NCBI RefSeq assembly: GCF_020520425.1
Contig: NC_079492.1
Coordinates: 39,869,542-39,933,541 of the forward strand
Source of the DNA: Spinacia oleracea
Lineage: Eukaryota > Streptophyta > Magnoliopsida > Caryophyllales > Amaranthaceae
Reading direction: 5' to 3'
DNA length: 64,000 nt
Made by a program: the position numbers and the translations under genes. The notes beneath the pieces were generated by a model that made no database searches, had not been told where the DNA came from, and saw only the letters and a program-made list of their open reading frames with translations. Shown in pieces: positions 10,748 to 20,661 of the stretch. How positions within the stretch are numbered: the first letter of the stretch is position 1; the number at the start of each line of letters is the position of its first letter.

Positions 10748-11386
10748 CTGACCTGGAAGCTTTCAGGCCGGAACAGAGAGGTACCTCACTTGATTTTGAA
10801 ACTTGTATACTGGAAATTCCAATTAGGAAATTGATTCTTGAAATTGTATCTTGTATAGGAGCTCCGTCGGGACCGTAGAGACTCTGCTGACAGGGAGCCT
10901 CAGGTGGAGACGTCCTTGAGACAGGAGGGACCGAGCTTGGAGCTGGGACAAGGGTCCAGTGCTGGTGCTCATCAGAGGCATTCTGATGCTGAGCGGGGAG
11001 CTTCCCCTTTTGTACATGTTGATCCCACCAGGCATTCATTTGGAAGTGCTAGCGGTTCACGACCCTTTGTTCCTCCTTCCGGCTACTACTTCGGAGGAAG
11101 TGGTCCTCAGCCTTGGGGTGCAGGTTTATGGGCTTGCTACGCGGAGATGGATAGGATGCGCGAGGCTCAGATGTATGGGTCATATCCTTATATGCCGATG
11201 CCGCCGCCGTATCAGTATTCCTCCCCTCAGCAGGGAGTTTATCCCTCCACTGGCACACTTCGTATCTCGGAGCAGGATCCTAGTACCCCTGGGACGGAGA
11301 TGGATCAGGAGCTGGAGCACCTTAGGAGGCGTAATAGGGACAAGGCACTTGTGGTTGACGTCACTGTTGATGATGACTCAGACTGA

Positions 11387-11995
11387 CCCTGCATGGTAGC
11401 CAGTTCCAGCTTGCTGGGTTGATTTTGTATAGGCTAGATGTATTGTATTTGTATGGATTGAAACTTGAATTTTTGTGTTGTTTGTATGGTTTTGAACTTG
11501 AATTGGTTTGTAAACTTTGAAGAACGGCTTTTGTATGTTTCAAATTGTATGCGTAGTGTGTGCCTTGAAATTTTGTAGCTATATGCATGCATGAAAATTT
11601 TGCGAAAAAATTTGCCCATTTTTTCGGGTGTATATACCCACTATAAGCCCCCACTTTGACTGAGGTTTTTTGGTTAGGAAAAGCGCAAGTCAAAGTATAT
11701 TCAACTCTTGCTTATGCATATGCAGACTCGACTTAGGACGCCGATCTAGGACTAGAATGCTTGAATTTTGAAAAATCGACCCGAAATCTGCCCGAAGCGT
11801 TGATCCGGATAGCTTGAAATTGCGCGGCTTGCGGCTTTGGAATCTTGAATAATGGAGGTTGTACTCTGCTGTCCGAAACACTAAAGAGTGTGTACTCGGA
11901 GTCATAAGATAGGACGGTGGCCTCGTCCTTAGATGCAGGCCCCTGTGCCTGGCGTAGGCTTGGCGCCTGTGAGCTGTCGTGCAAGCCCGCTTTTG
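11387..11995 (+). other. Spacer between the two antisense genes
   Basis: This segment carries the presumed 3' untranslated region of the PMD-like gene, with repeated TTGTAT/TTGAA words (11420-11580), a GGGTGTATATACCC palindrome near 11628-11641, and the upstream region of the DUF7745-like gene. No coding sequence was recognised. Confidence 0.6.
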
Positions 11996-12004
11996 TATAA
12001 ATAG
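11996..12004 (+). promoter_or_regulatory. TATA box of the DUF7745-like gene
   Basis: TATAAATAG lies 81 bases upstream of the chosen ATG (12085), the spacing expected for a plant RNA polymerase II promoter with a short leader. It indicates that this gene, antisense to the surrounding Tat element, had its own promoter. Confidence 0.65.
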
Positions 12005-12084
12005 GGAGCTTGTTGGATCATTTCTTGCATCAATCCTTCCCTGCTATCATTGCATACTGCTTCCTCTCGAAAAGAAAAGAAGAT

Positions 12085-13465
12085 ATGGCTGTGTATTTTG
12101 AAAGTGCCTTGAACTCGTGGCTTGGTTCGCTAGGCAAGTTGGAGAAAAGGGAGCTTGATGGCATGCATCTTGGGGTGCCCGTCTCTTTCCGGTTTGTAAA
12201 ATTGGATTTGCACTTCATTCTTGCTTCTCTGGAGGCTTGGGACCCGAATCATCATGTCTTCCGCTTTGGAAATAATGAGGTATGTCCCCTCCCTAAGGAA
12301 TTTAGTGCCATATTGGGGTGGCCCTTGCTGCTGGAGCCATGCATGCCTAGTGTTGAAGAACACTTTTTCTTGAACTTTGAAAGGTATTTGGGCTTGAAGC
12401 CCCAACTTTTGAGTGCTGTTGTATATGGCAGAGGGGTGGATTTGTCCCTCTTTGTCACCTACTTTGCTGGGCTTGATGTTCCCAAAGTTTTCCGCTTGAG
12501 GGCCTTGGGTTTTTGTATATTTGCTCGCTTTCTCTTTTCGAAGCAGGGGTTTGGCAATGGCGATGCCTCCCTAATTGAGATTGTAGAGCAGTTTGCTAAT
12601 GGTCGGGACCCAATGCCGCTCGTGGTTGGAGAAACATTGATGGGCCTTGTCATGCTGAATTCGGACCCCTCTTCATTGCCGTCGGGAAGTCCGGTATTAC
12701 ACCAAGTAAGGATCTGGAGCCTTCTTTTTATTGTTGAACTTGTATTTGTACTTGAATTTTGAATGTTGAATTTTGAAATGTGCTTCTTGTATACTCCCCA
12801 AGGTTTGGCTTATGGAGAGGCTCATGTTGGTGGCACCACTGGAGAACATGGCGAGCTATAATAGAAAAGGATTCACTGTGCGGCCCATGGTGTATGGCCG
12901 GCTTTCATTGGATGAGTGGAGATGCGCACTCTCTGGGATTGAGTCTTGTATAAGGTGGATAGTTCCTTGGTGGGGAATTGCTGCTATGAAACATGCCCCT
13001 GGTTCTACTGCTTTGAGGGTGCCAAGCCTCACAATGCTAGTGTTCTACTCGCCTGCTCGAGTGATGAGACAATATGGCTTGAAACAGGAGATCCCGGAAT
13101 GTACTGAAGAGAACCCGAAACCTGTTGCGCTGAATGCAAATTGACTTGAAGTTTGGAGGCGGTATTGGAACGCCAAACCATTCATGAGTATCCAGTTCCC
13201 ACCTGAGCCAGTTGCTCTGTCTGCGGGGTACATTGTATGGATGAGAGGCCTAAGCCAGAGGGACATTTCTCTCTCCGGACCAGCTAGAGACCGCGGTTCT
13301 AGAGCTAGACGTCCTCCATCAACTGACTATGAGGAAGGTGACGGGAGTGTGGCCCATCCGATGCTTGACCGTTCGGAAACCAAAGGAGGTTCGTCGTCCT
13401 CCCGTCTTGGAAGGCTTGCAAGTTCTTTCTCCCGCCGCTTGGGCAAGGGGAAGATTGATGATTGA
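12085..13465 (+). pseudogene. DUF7745-like (plant mobile domain-related) gene, two exons, one stop
   Basis: Exon 1 (12085-12705) and exon 2 (12803-13465) are joined in phase 0 by a GTAAGG donor and CCCCAAG acceptor, giving about 427 codons. Exon 1 has HHVFRFGNNEVCPLPKEFSAILGW (split here only by its length: FRFGNNEVCPLPKEF, then SAILGW) resembling the start of the DUF7745/PMD-like domain found in transposon-associated plant proteins. Exon 2 has RWIVPWWGI and LVFYSPARVMRQYGL, matching the PWW and YYP-R-LRQFG blocks of that family, then a basic, serine-rich tail. One in-frame TGA (13142-13144) interrupts exon 2; the reading frame continues cleanly after it. It sits with the PMD-like gene on the strand opposite to the Tat pol. 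No enzymatic role can be assigned. Family assignment is from remembered motif style. Confidence 0.65.
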
Positions 13466-13991
13466 TTGCGGGAGGAGCCAGGGGATAGTACTCAAGGTGC
13501 CAAGACTCGAGAGCATAGTCGCCCGACCCTAGATCTTTGTAGGCTAAATGTGTTTGAAATTGTATTTGAAGGAATTGTGTTTAGAATGTGTTTGGAAAAT
13601 GTGTTTAGAACATGTGTTTAGGAAGTGAAAAGGCTTTTGAACTTTGATTCACTTGATCCTGACTTTGTATTTGAATTAGCTTTGAAGGCCTTAGGGGCAA
13701 ATAAGTTATTGTGTTAAATTCCGCTTGAACATGCTTTGCTTTGAATTAGCTTTGAAGGCCTTAGGGGCAAATAAGTTATTTGGAATAAAGACAACAACAT
13801 TTGAGTTTTGAAATTTGATTTGATTTGATTTTTAGGATGCCCTTAATTGAGGAAATTTTGAATTTTTTATTATTAAAGTGGTCGGGCCTCGAAATGAGGT
13901 TGCCTACGTGTCCTGTTAGGGAATCAGGCCGGACGTAGTTCTGCTTACCTTACAAGACCTGAATTTGGATTCTTGAATTTGAACATGGAAC
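13466..13991. other. Spacer between the antisense genes and integrase, with a direct repeat and a conserved Tat motif
   Basis: A 40-bp sequence (TTGAATTAGCTTTGAAGGCC onward) is repeated at 13671-13710 and 13741-13780. At 13897-13943 the minus strand reads GAACTACG, CCTGATTCC and ACGTAGGCAACC in that order; the same ordered motif occurs on the plus strand at 20770-20830 in the non-coding LTR element. Otherwise TTGAA/TTTG-rich low complexity. Confidence 0.6.
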
Positions 13992-14422
13992 TTAAACATA
14001 GAACTTCTTGAGTTGATCGAGGTTGGTAAGATATCTGAATTCTGTTCCGTCGATGTCTGTTAGTTCGACTGCTCTCCCGGAGAAGATCTTCTTGACGATG
14101 TATGGGCCTGCCCAGTTGGGTTTGAATTTTCCCCTTGGGTCCATGGTTCTTTTGCGAAGGGCTTTTAGGACAAGCTCACTTTCCTTGATGTTTCGGGTTC
14201 TGACCCTTTTATTGAAATGTCTGGCCACTCGGCGCTGATAGACTTGTACATGGTGAGCGGCTTGAAGCCGTCGCTCATCGAGCATGACTAGCTCGTCATA
14301 TCTTGCTTGTACCCATGCAGCTTCTGAGATTTTTCTTTCTAGGACTATCGTTAGAGAAGGTATCTCCAGTTCGACAGGTTGTACTGCTTCCATTCCAGTT
14401 CGACAGGTTGCATTTTCCCATT
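13992..14422 (-). pseudogene. Tat integrase C-terminal fragment
   Basis: The frame resembles the end of Tat-lineage integrase: MEAVQPVELEIPSL, ERRLQAAHHVQVYQRRVARH, then a chromatin/DNA-binding GPY-type module with FKPNWAGPYIVKKIFSGRAV and ending LDQLKKFYV. The integrase catalytic core (DDE) is absent; upstream the sequence jumps to the zinc-domain fragment at 26845 on the other side of the LTR element. A short repeat (ACCTGTCGAACTGGA, twice within 14370-14412) marks the old deletion junction. It is the 3' end of the backbone pol. Confidence 0.85.
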
Positions 14423-14904
14423 TGTAGACACCTACTTTTGTCCCCATTCCCGAAATGGAAGGTTCGATGATGAAAACATAAATCTCCACCTGACAACGCA
14501 TCTCCTATAAAATAACGAATCTCAATCAACCTCTTCATTTCACCCGAAACCAGCTATTTATAGAAACCTGCTATTTATGGAAACCTTCTAAAAATAATAA
14601 CTGTCGTAATGGGTAGTTGTTAAAAGTGGCAAGTCATAAAAGATAGAAACCTGTCAGAATTAGGTGTTGCACTCCAACATAAATCCTAAATGAGATAGAA
14701 ATTGCGAGAGAATCCTATTCCTAATACGATTCGAAAATAAGAGTTACGTATTAATTAAAATCCTAACTAGCCTAGAGTTCGTAACGGGCCCAGACGCATC
14801 CCGTCACAAGGTTAATACGCACTAAAAGACTCAATTAAATCTCAAATACTCCGGATTCTAGGAATCCGAATCTGACAAAGAAACGGCCCAAACATCAATT
14901 TCAA

Positions 14905-14972
14905 CGCCCAGCCCTGGGCGCTGAAATTGCATGGATTCTATTTTCAACGCCCAGAGCTGGGCGCCGAAAATA
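14905..14972 (+). repeat. Paired CGCCCAG-CTGGGCG hairpins (5' LTR)
   Basis: Two palindromes, ACGCCCAGCCCTGGGCGCT and ACGCCCAGAGCTGGGCGCC, sit about 36 bases apart and are framed by TTTCAA/TTTTCAA and GAAA arms that extend the stems. They belong to a family recurring in this element. Confidence 0.85.
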
Positions 14973-15039
14973 CCTGGGACGTGTTTTTTCCTAATTCCTC
15001 GAGGATTAGAGTTCTACAATAGTTCCACGAACTCTTTTC

Positions 15040-15047
15040 TATAAATA
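15040..15047 (+). promoter_or_regulatory. TATA box of the LTR promoter
   Basis: TATAAATA followed by GGGCCCTAAG lies in the 5' LTR and again at 25994-26001 in the 3' LTR. It is the probable U3/R promoter. The hairpin pair lies about 70-135 bases upstream of it. Confidence 0.65.
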
Positions 15048-15893
15048 GGGCCCTAAGTTCGACGTGAAACACACAACAATGACACAACACACAATTATTA
15101 TTCTGAGTATTGACTCTAAACCCCTAAGCCTAAGCCTCACGCTGCAAAACTAATCACGCGTTCTGTCGCAATCGATCCATAAATCGTACAGAACGTATCC
15201 CGTCCCATAATTTGAGATCGTTAAATAAAAGGAGAAATAGCAAAGTCAAAGTGGTTAGTTTTCTAAGAACCGTGACGCACCTCTCAAGGGTGCGTCGTAA
15301 CGTGTCCCTTTTCTATGATTTAATTGCTTTCCTCGCCCTTTTATGAACTGTTAAACTAACTAAATCTGATTGTTCGATCACGCCTAATAAATATGATATT
15401 TTTGGGAAATTGGATTATCATGCTAGGTCCCTCAAAACAATCTAAATCAGATAATCGCGCTCGATCTAGTACTATATGTTGCATATTGATTAAATCAACT
15501 CAGATTAGTTTAATAGTTAACATACGTCCCTTCAATTATTTATGCTGAGCTAGTAAGGATATCCTACCTCTGGAGTTATCGAAGAGCGAGTACTCCTCTC
15601 GGTAGTTACAGTCCCCCGAACCCTCAATCTCTACCCTGCGGGTGTACGTTGAGCGATCCCCACCACCAGGGATCACAAGGGAACCTACGGCCGTCGTGGT
15701 CAAACATAATTGCACTCCCTTTATCTCACGATAACCGGGTTTTGTCAATTTTTCTCATTGTCGTTAAAAACTGAATGGCGACTCCTATATTACTAGTCAA
15801 TTGGGTGTAAACTCACAGGAAATCCAATTACACTTGATTTGAAAAAAAGAAGCGTCACACCCACGAGGGACGAGGTCACGCATTAGCCTCACA

Positions 15894-18016
15894 GGCACGC
15901 ATGACGAATCTTAGCTCCCTTGATGTTTCATCTCGGGAGTTGGGACTAAGGATACCCATCGCCAACCGGGGGGTGCATACGCTTCGAATGTAGTACACCC
16001 GTCCCAAACCCAATCGCTCGCCCACTAGGTCCCTCTCGCCTACATGCCCCCTTGGCTTGCACTTGCAGGTTGGCCTTTTGGGACGAAATTCGTCTGTTGA
16101 AAGCACTACCCCGACCGGGGCATGTGGTGGATCTGCGATAGAAGCGGTACCAAGCCAGGGGCAAATAACTACCCATAGACGCCTATCATAAACTACATGA
16201 CATATTATTATTCCCTCATGATGGAATGTTAGTTATGTGTAGCGAAATATATGATTGTGTGTGACAAACTATCCTAGAAAAACCAACGACCTTAAAAATT
16301 GCCCAAACATTCATAAACCAATTTCCCAAAGAGTTATACCGAAATACGTGTTTCGCAAACCCGAACGATCGCCACAAAAATAAGCGACGCTCGGGATGGC
16401 CTGTAACGAATCCCACAAAACGCTGCAACGCGTAAGGACGTTATAAGGCAAGCACGCAAAGTTAAAGTCGCAAAAACAAAAGTAGACGAAAACTGAAAAC
16501 GAGAACCAGCCAGGGACGCATTTTCAACGCCCCTGGCTGGGCGCTAAAATTTCTCACGCCCATCACTGGGCGCTGAAGTTGCTGCCTGGCCTTTTTGGTC
16601 AGGCACAGCAGCCTCGGTGCCCGCGCAAAAAAAACACGTAGCAAAAAAAACACTTTTCGTAAAAATTGCTGCAAGGGCGTATGAAAAGGCACTCGATTCT
16701 AAAAGCGACTAAAAAATAAAAATAAATAACTCTTTGTGTCGTTGTTAGGCCTCCTACGACGACGATGTTCGGCACCAAAACCGAGCACGCTAACTGAAAT
16801 AACCTTGAATGTCACTTGGGCAAAGTATTCAAAAAAATAATGTTCAAATGAAGTTTTCAAGAAAAATAATGTTCGAAAAAAAATAAATCCGAGTCTAGAC
16901 TAGGCTATGCCAAAGTACAATCTAAATCCTAAGTCTCAGTTGTCTTATCCATAGAATCGGTCCTAATGCTTGGTGTCGTTCTACAAGTTAAAAGGTTAAA
17001 CCATATTGAGTCTCCCTTCCTGACATTTAAATCAATAGGCACCCATATGTAATTGTCATCCCTTGCTAAGAGTCTACGGCCTCAATACTCTCTCTCACCA
17101 ATAAAAGAATATATTATAGTATTTGCAAAATGGAAACAGTCACATTCTGAAAATCATTCCTCCATAGTCGCACAACCCCCAAAGTTAACCTAAGGTATCA
17201 ATACCATTGGCAAAAAATTATTAATGGCCTCAAGGCTTATGATCACATTGGGTCACGACCATCGTAGTCCTCTCGAGCCACTCGCTCCTTTAAATAATCT
17301 TAAGTACGGACTAAAAGATTTTCCATGAATGCAACATGACCAACCATGAAAATACCCAAATCTGCATGACATAAGGCTACCACTGGGGTAAAGCAATACA
17401 CACTAAGAGGGAAGCCGCACTAATGATTCTAGTCTTGCAAAAATAAAAATTCGATCTCCCCAACTGACTACCTTGCCAATATTAAGCAAATGGCGCATGA
17501 CAAATGAACACCCAAGGGTTAAAATCTAAAGTGTCAACCAACGAAAGTTATGGTCCAATAAATCTAAACCTGAAAGTTGCTTGGTCAAGTATTATAGGCT
17601 TACGCCACGTCATTATTTTGAGTCTAGGACACCTCCTTATATTCATACACGGGTTATAATCAGAAAGATTAATGAAAGTTTGAGTCTAAATCACAACTTC
17701 TAATTAAATCCCGAAAACTGGAATCTGAAAAGAAGCAAAATAATTATTTTCGATGTAATTCTTTCGTTAAATTTCAATAAGGTAAAAATAACATTTTGAA
17801 TCTACGCTATTTTCACATTTTAAGAAACGACTAAATACGCTTGCAAAGTAAGACAATTTAAAAGGTCCACCCTAGGCCTACTAAAATTAAAGGTCCACCC
17901 TAGACCCACTAAAATTAAAGGTCCACTATAGGCATACCAAACGAGGCTCACTCAGTCTCGCCTCGTGACTCAAAGACCACAACCATCTACCTTTTAGCCC
18001 AAATAATTTTTTTTAA
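15894..18016. other. Non-coding internal region of the LTR element
   Basis: No frame here resembles a known protein. Contents are a hairpin pair (16520-16581), A/T-rich spacer, and a short triplicated GGTCCAC(C/T)(C/A)TA phrase at 17868-17935. A standard primer-binding site was not found directly after the LTR end at 15893. Confidence 0.55.
16520..16581 (+). repeat. Paired GC-rich hairpins, copy 2
   Basis: ACGCCCCTGGCTGGGCGCT and ACGCCCATCACTGGGCGCT lie about 34 bases apart, again with TTTTCAA and GAAGTT-like flanks. The spacing matches the LTR pair. Confidence 0.75.
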
Positions 18017-18039
18017 GGATTTATGTTGGGGAGAAATCC

Positions 18040-18152
18040 CAAGCAAAAAGAAAAAATAGAAAGAGAAAAGGGAGAGCGAAAAGAGCAAGCCATGAATTAC
18101 TTAAAAAGAAAGAGAAAAGGGAGAGCGAAAAGAGCGAGCCATGAAATACTTA
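18040..18152 (+). repeat. Purine-rich tandem duplication, ~50-bp unit
   Basis: Two copies of a unit beginning AAGAAAGAGAAAAGGGAGAG and ending in GCCATGAA(T/A)TACTTA are adjacent. The frame it opens is an artefact of purine-rich sequence. Confidence 0.7.
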
Positions 18153-18254
18153 GCCCGTACCTCCCAAAGTGCGAAATTTACCCAAGTAAACAAGGAAAAG
18201 AATTGAGTCAACCAATCCAAATAATAAAATTCTACGATGTCTACCCTTTCCAAT

Positions 18255-18575
18255 CCTTATGCTCTTAGACGCCTTCGCTCTGGGATCCCTATTCAGCTCA
18301 TTTAACCCATCCATGTTCTCATTGCCATAACTCAAGAAACCATTACCTCGACTCTTGCTCTTGAACTTGTTGTCAACTGCAAACCACGTACGGCTATTGA
18401 CACCATTAGCATAATGACCATATAACTTGTTTGAATACATCCTGTTGATATACCCTTGAGCCGTCCCCATGCTACTCATTAGCCTTGGTTGATGTAAATT
18501 CATGACACTAGCTCGAGGCTGCAAATTGTGAGTCCTAACAGATGTAATTCTCATGCTTGACCAATACCTGTACAA
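18255..18575 (-). pseudogene. Captured fragment of a YTH-domain (ECT family) gene
   Basis: The minus strand encodes MGTAQGYINRMYSNKLYGHY, then RTWFAVDNKFKSKSRGNGF and YGNENMDGLNELNRDPRAK. This is the linker just upstream of the YTH domain in plant ECT (Evolutionarily Conserved C-Terminal) m6A-reader proteins, where NGFFGYGNE-DGLNELNRGPRAK is strongly conserved. Only this linker remains; the YTH aromatic cage is absent, so it cannot read m6A. It lies antisense inside a non-coding LTR retrotransposon, so it is best explained as host sequence captured by the element. Residues after PRAK diverge at once, marking a capture boundary near 18255-18265. Assignment is from recognition of the motif, not a search. 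Confidence 0.8.
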
Positions 18576-18988
18576 ATTATCCTATCGCATTCAACCCATC
18601 TTTCAAACCGTCTTGAGTCATGAATAAAAAATGAAGACAAATGAAAAGTACAAAAAATAATAAAACGAAACTTTGCAAAGCGCCTCTAAAGTTAGTCTAA
18701 AAAGAAAGAAGCATCTAGCGCACCAAAAGAGATCCGCCCAGAAGTCATTTTCAGCGCCCATAGCTGGGCGCCGAAATCATTAGCGCCCCAGCCTGGGCGC
18801 TGTTTCTATCTGCTCGCCAAATATTGTCCAGAAGTGCTCGTCATTTTATCCGCACATGCACGGAAAAATAACGAACACTTGGAGAGGTACAACACGTATT
18901 CAGGTATACGTACCAAAAACCACATGAAAAGAAAATACATGTACTTAAAAAAATAAAACAAAATTTTGGCTTACCGCAAAGCAGCAGA
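18576..18988. other. Non-coding LTR-element sequence left of the MULE
   Basis: It holds a hairpin pair at 18740-18802 and A-rich spacer sequence. No coding content was recognised. Confidence 0.5.
18740..18802 (+). repeat. Paired GC-rich hairpins, copy 3
   Basis: GCGCCCATAGCTGGGCGCC and GCGCCCCAGCCTGGGCGCT lie about 33 bases apart. TTTTCA and GAAAT arms extend the first stem. A CTGCTCGCC-like phrase follows, as it does at 22556. Confidence 0.8.
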
Positions 18989-18997
18989 TTAAAATAA

Positions 18998-19088
18998 CGG
19001 TTTTTTCATGAAATGCCCCCGAGGTTTGCAAAAACGCACCAAATACCCTCGCGTATTTTGAATCACATAATATACCCCTATTTTTCCG
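18998..19088 (+). repeat. MULE terminal inverted repeat, left
   Basis: Begins CGGTTTTTTCATGAAATGCC and includes CGCACCAAATACCCTCGCG and CACATAATATACCCCTAT. It mirrors 20571-20661 with few mismatches. Confidence 0.9.
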
Positions 19089-19439
19089 TACTGTTCATGA
19101 GATGCACCTTCAGTTAACAGACGTTAGTCTGCCGTTAGTGGCGTTTTACTATTTTGCCCTTAATACATGTTTTTCGACATAAATTCCAAAAAAAAAAATC
19201 TCAAATTCTTTCTCTTTCTCTCTCATCTCAGATGTTCTTCTTCCTGCTCTCTAGTCGCCGACGGCTTCCGATTTCCACTCTCTGGTCGCCGGCGGAGGCC
19301 GATCTCGGCCCAGGGTTCAACATCCTCGGTTGCACCGTCGATTCAGTGACCCAGTCAACTCTCCATCTCCTCCATTTCTGGCGACGCTCATTCCAAACTT
19401 TCCAAAGATTGGAAACCACTGTTGCTCAAACCCAGCAGG

Positions 19440-19625
19440 AAATTCGAAAAATCTGGATTAATTCTTGAATTCTTCGAGAAAAATGGATTCTCAAAAACCC
19501 AGTTGGAGACTTGGAGGAATTGGTGATACGTGATCCTCGTGTTCTTGCTTCTGATCTTAACAGAGGTATTAGGGTAAAATTCGAAGGAATTAAGGATTTA
19601 GGTTTCTCAAATGATGAACTGGCCA
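19440..19625 (+). pseudogene. Captured mTERF-family gene fragment
   Basis: The plus strand encodes LEFFEKNGFSKTQLET and, after a one-base frame shift near 19510, ELVIRDPRVLASDLNRGI followed by KFEGIKDLGFSNDELAN. This alternation of a GFS-TQ helix, an RDPRVL-type turn and a K-FL-E-LGF helix is the repeat pattern of plant mTERF proteins, which bind organellar nucleic acids. Only about one and a half repeats are present, so no function is expected. It abuts the SUFD fragment within 30 bases, showing two unrelated host loci fused in one MULE. Identification is by motif pattern; an organellar mTERF source is likely. Confidence 0.7.
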
Positions 19626-19652
19626 ATCCATTGTGTGCCGCTCCGGCCATTT

Positions 19653-20033
19653 TTACCCTGCCACGGAGCAATACCTCAAGTGCAACGGGCCATCAACCCG
19701 GCACCCTTCAGGCACATAAACAACAATCAAATCAGGAGCACCAACCCCATTAAGAGACCAAAACAAATCACCTTCAAAATTTGCCACAAATTCAAACACT
19801 CTTTTTACAATTCCCTCAGAAGATAGCTTTGCCAAGCTACCAACATACACACTCTCGGCTAAACCCGATAACCTGGATAAAGAATCAATTGAAGATGATT
19901 TTGACGAAATTGGGTGTTTTGATTTGCGATTGAATGAAATTCGAGAAGTTGAGGGTGTTGGGAATTGAGAGAGTGAGTAAAATTGAGCGGAGACTGTTTG
20001 AAGAAAATTGGGAGTCAATGTAGAAGCAGACAT
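19653..20033 (-). pseudogene. Captured SUFD/ABCI7 (plastid Fe-S assembly) gene fragment
   Basis: The 126-codon minus-strand frame starts with a Ser/Thr/Pro-rich, basic stretch resembling a plastid transit peptide, then joins a conserved block FVANFEGDLFWSLNGVGAPD followed by VVYVPEGCRVDGPLHLRY. That block matches my memory of plant ABCI7/SUFD, a subunit of the SUFBCD scaffold that builds Fe-S clusters in chloroplasts. The middle of the protein and the whole C-terminal beta-helix are missing, so it is a non-functional internal fusion of the 5' end to a later segment. It lies antisense to the mTERF fragment. Confidence 0.78.
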
Positions 20034-20570
20034 TGATTATGGTGGTGGATTTCCAGAATCGAATTCTAATTCTAGGATTTCCAACTTATTACTAAGATAG
20101 TATGAGCACTTAGTTAAGGAATTCCCTGTAAGTGTTGTTGTAAGTGATGTTGATCTGAATATCTTTGATAAAGTGGCTCAATTTTTGCAGCCTTTGTGTT
20201 TTAAGTAGCTCAATTCCGTATGTACTTCTCTGAGTCCGCCCTTATTGTTTCTCCAATCTCAGTCCAATTTGTGGGCGATTATTGTGAATGGAAGTAATTG
20301 ATTTTTCGAATTTGATTGTTTGCACATTGATTCTTATTTTGGCGGTTGTAGAACAATGGAGTGCACCGGAGAAAATGGATCAGGAAAACAGAAGGAAGGG
20401 ATGGAGAGAAAAGAAAAAAAAAAGGCAGTTTTGATATTTAGTGCAACTTAGTTTACAAATAGGTGTATATTATGCATTAAGTTTATAAAAAGGGGTATAT
20501 TGTGAATTATAAACACGACTTAACGGAGGACTAGCGGAAGGTCGGTTTAGGGGTATTTGGTGCAAACTTG

Positions 20571-20661
20571 GAAAAAAATAGGGGTATATTATGTGAATTG
20601 AAACACGCGAGGGTATTTGGTGCGTTTTTTCAAACCTCAGGGGCATTTCATGAAAAAACCG
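20571..20661 (-). repeat. MULE terminal inverted repeat, right
   Basis: The reverse complement of this segment matches the left terminal repeat. It ends ...GAAAAAACCG and is followed by the 9-bp duplication TTAAAATAA. Confidence 0.9.

Larger units (their letters stand above)
385..11386 (+). pseudogene. Plant-mobile-domain (PMD)-type gene, seven exons, interrupted
   Basis: Phase-0 GT-AG exons can be followed at 385-597, 672-1079, 1165-1314, 1386-1715, 1822-1971, 2043-2112 joined to 10752-10780, and 10859-11386, giving about 625 codons. Exon 2 has the PMD signature around WWDTTNTFHMAWEEITITP; exon 4 has the later VVWRPFANAV and LYRHMWYPGERV blocks. The C-terminus is acidic (VDVTVDDDSD). PMD proteins (MAIN/MAIL1 relatives) act in gene and transposon silencing, and PMD genes also occur inside plant transposons. 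Lesions: TAG at 717-719, exon 2 donor apparently GT to AT at 1080-1081, TGA at 2088-2090, and an LTR element (2113-10747) in exon 6. The gene runs opposite to the Tat element around it. The function of this copy is unknown; it is certainly broken. Intron sequence is rich in CTTGTATT-like repeats. Confidence 0.75.
14423..15893 (+). repeat. 5' LTR of the non-coding LTR element (1471 bp)
   Basis: It matches 25343-26844 base for base over most of its length. Relative to the 3' LTR it lacks about 19 bases near its end (between two CCTC repeats at 15887), lacks one hairpin motif (after 14970), and has about 20 extra bases near 15515. Both copies contain TGGCGACTCC (15777 here), the start of a Tat-type primer-binding site, more than 100 bases inside the LTR end. 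Confidence 0.9.
18998..20661. mobile_element. Pack-MULE (Mutator-like element) carrying two host-gene fragments
   Basis: Inverted repeats of about 90 bp begin CGGTTTTTTCATGAAATGCC at both ends (18998-19088 and complement of 20571-20661). An exact 9-bp target duplication TTAAAATAA flanks it (18989-18997, 20662-20670), diagnostic of the Mutator superfamily. No MURA transposase is present. Inside are an mTERF-like fragment (plus strand) and a SUFD/ABCI7-like fragment (minus strand). It is nested in the non-coding LTR element. Confidence 0.92.

Noticed and set aside
18023..18268. Lys/Glu/Arg-rich 81-codon frame
   Set aside because: It comes from a purine-rich tandem duplication and overlaps the antisense ECT fragment.
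19653..20033. A real 126-aa plastid protein
   Set aside because: It joins two distant parts of a SUFD-like protein inside a MULE and lacks the functional C-terminus.
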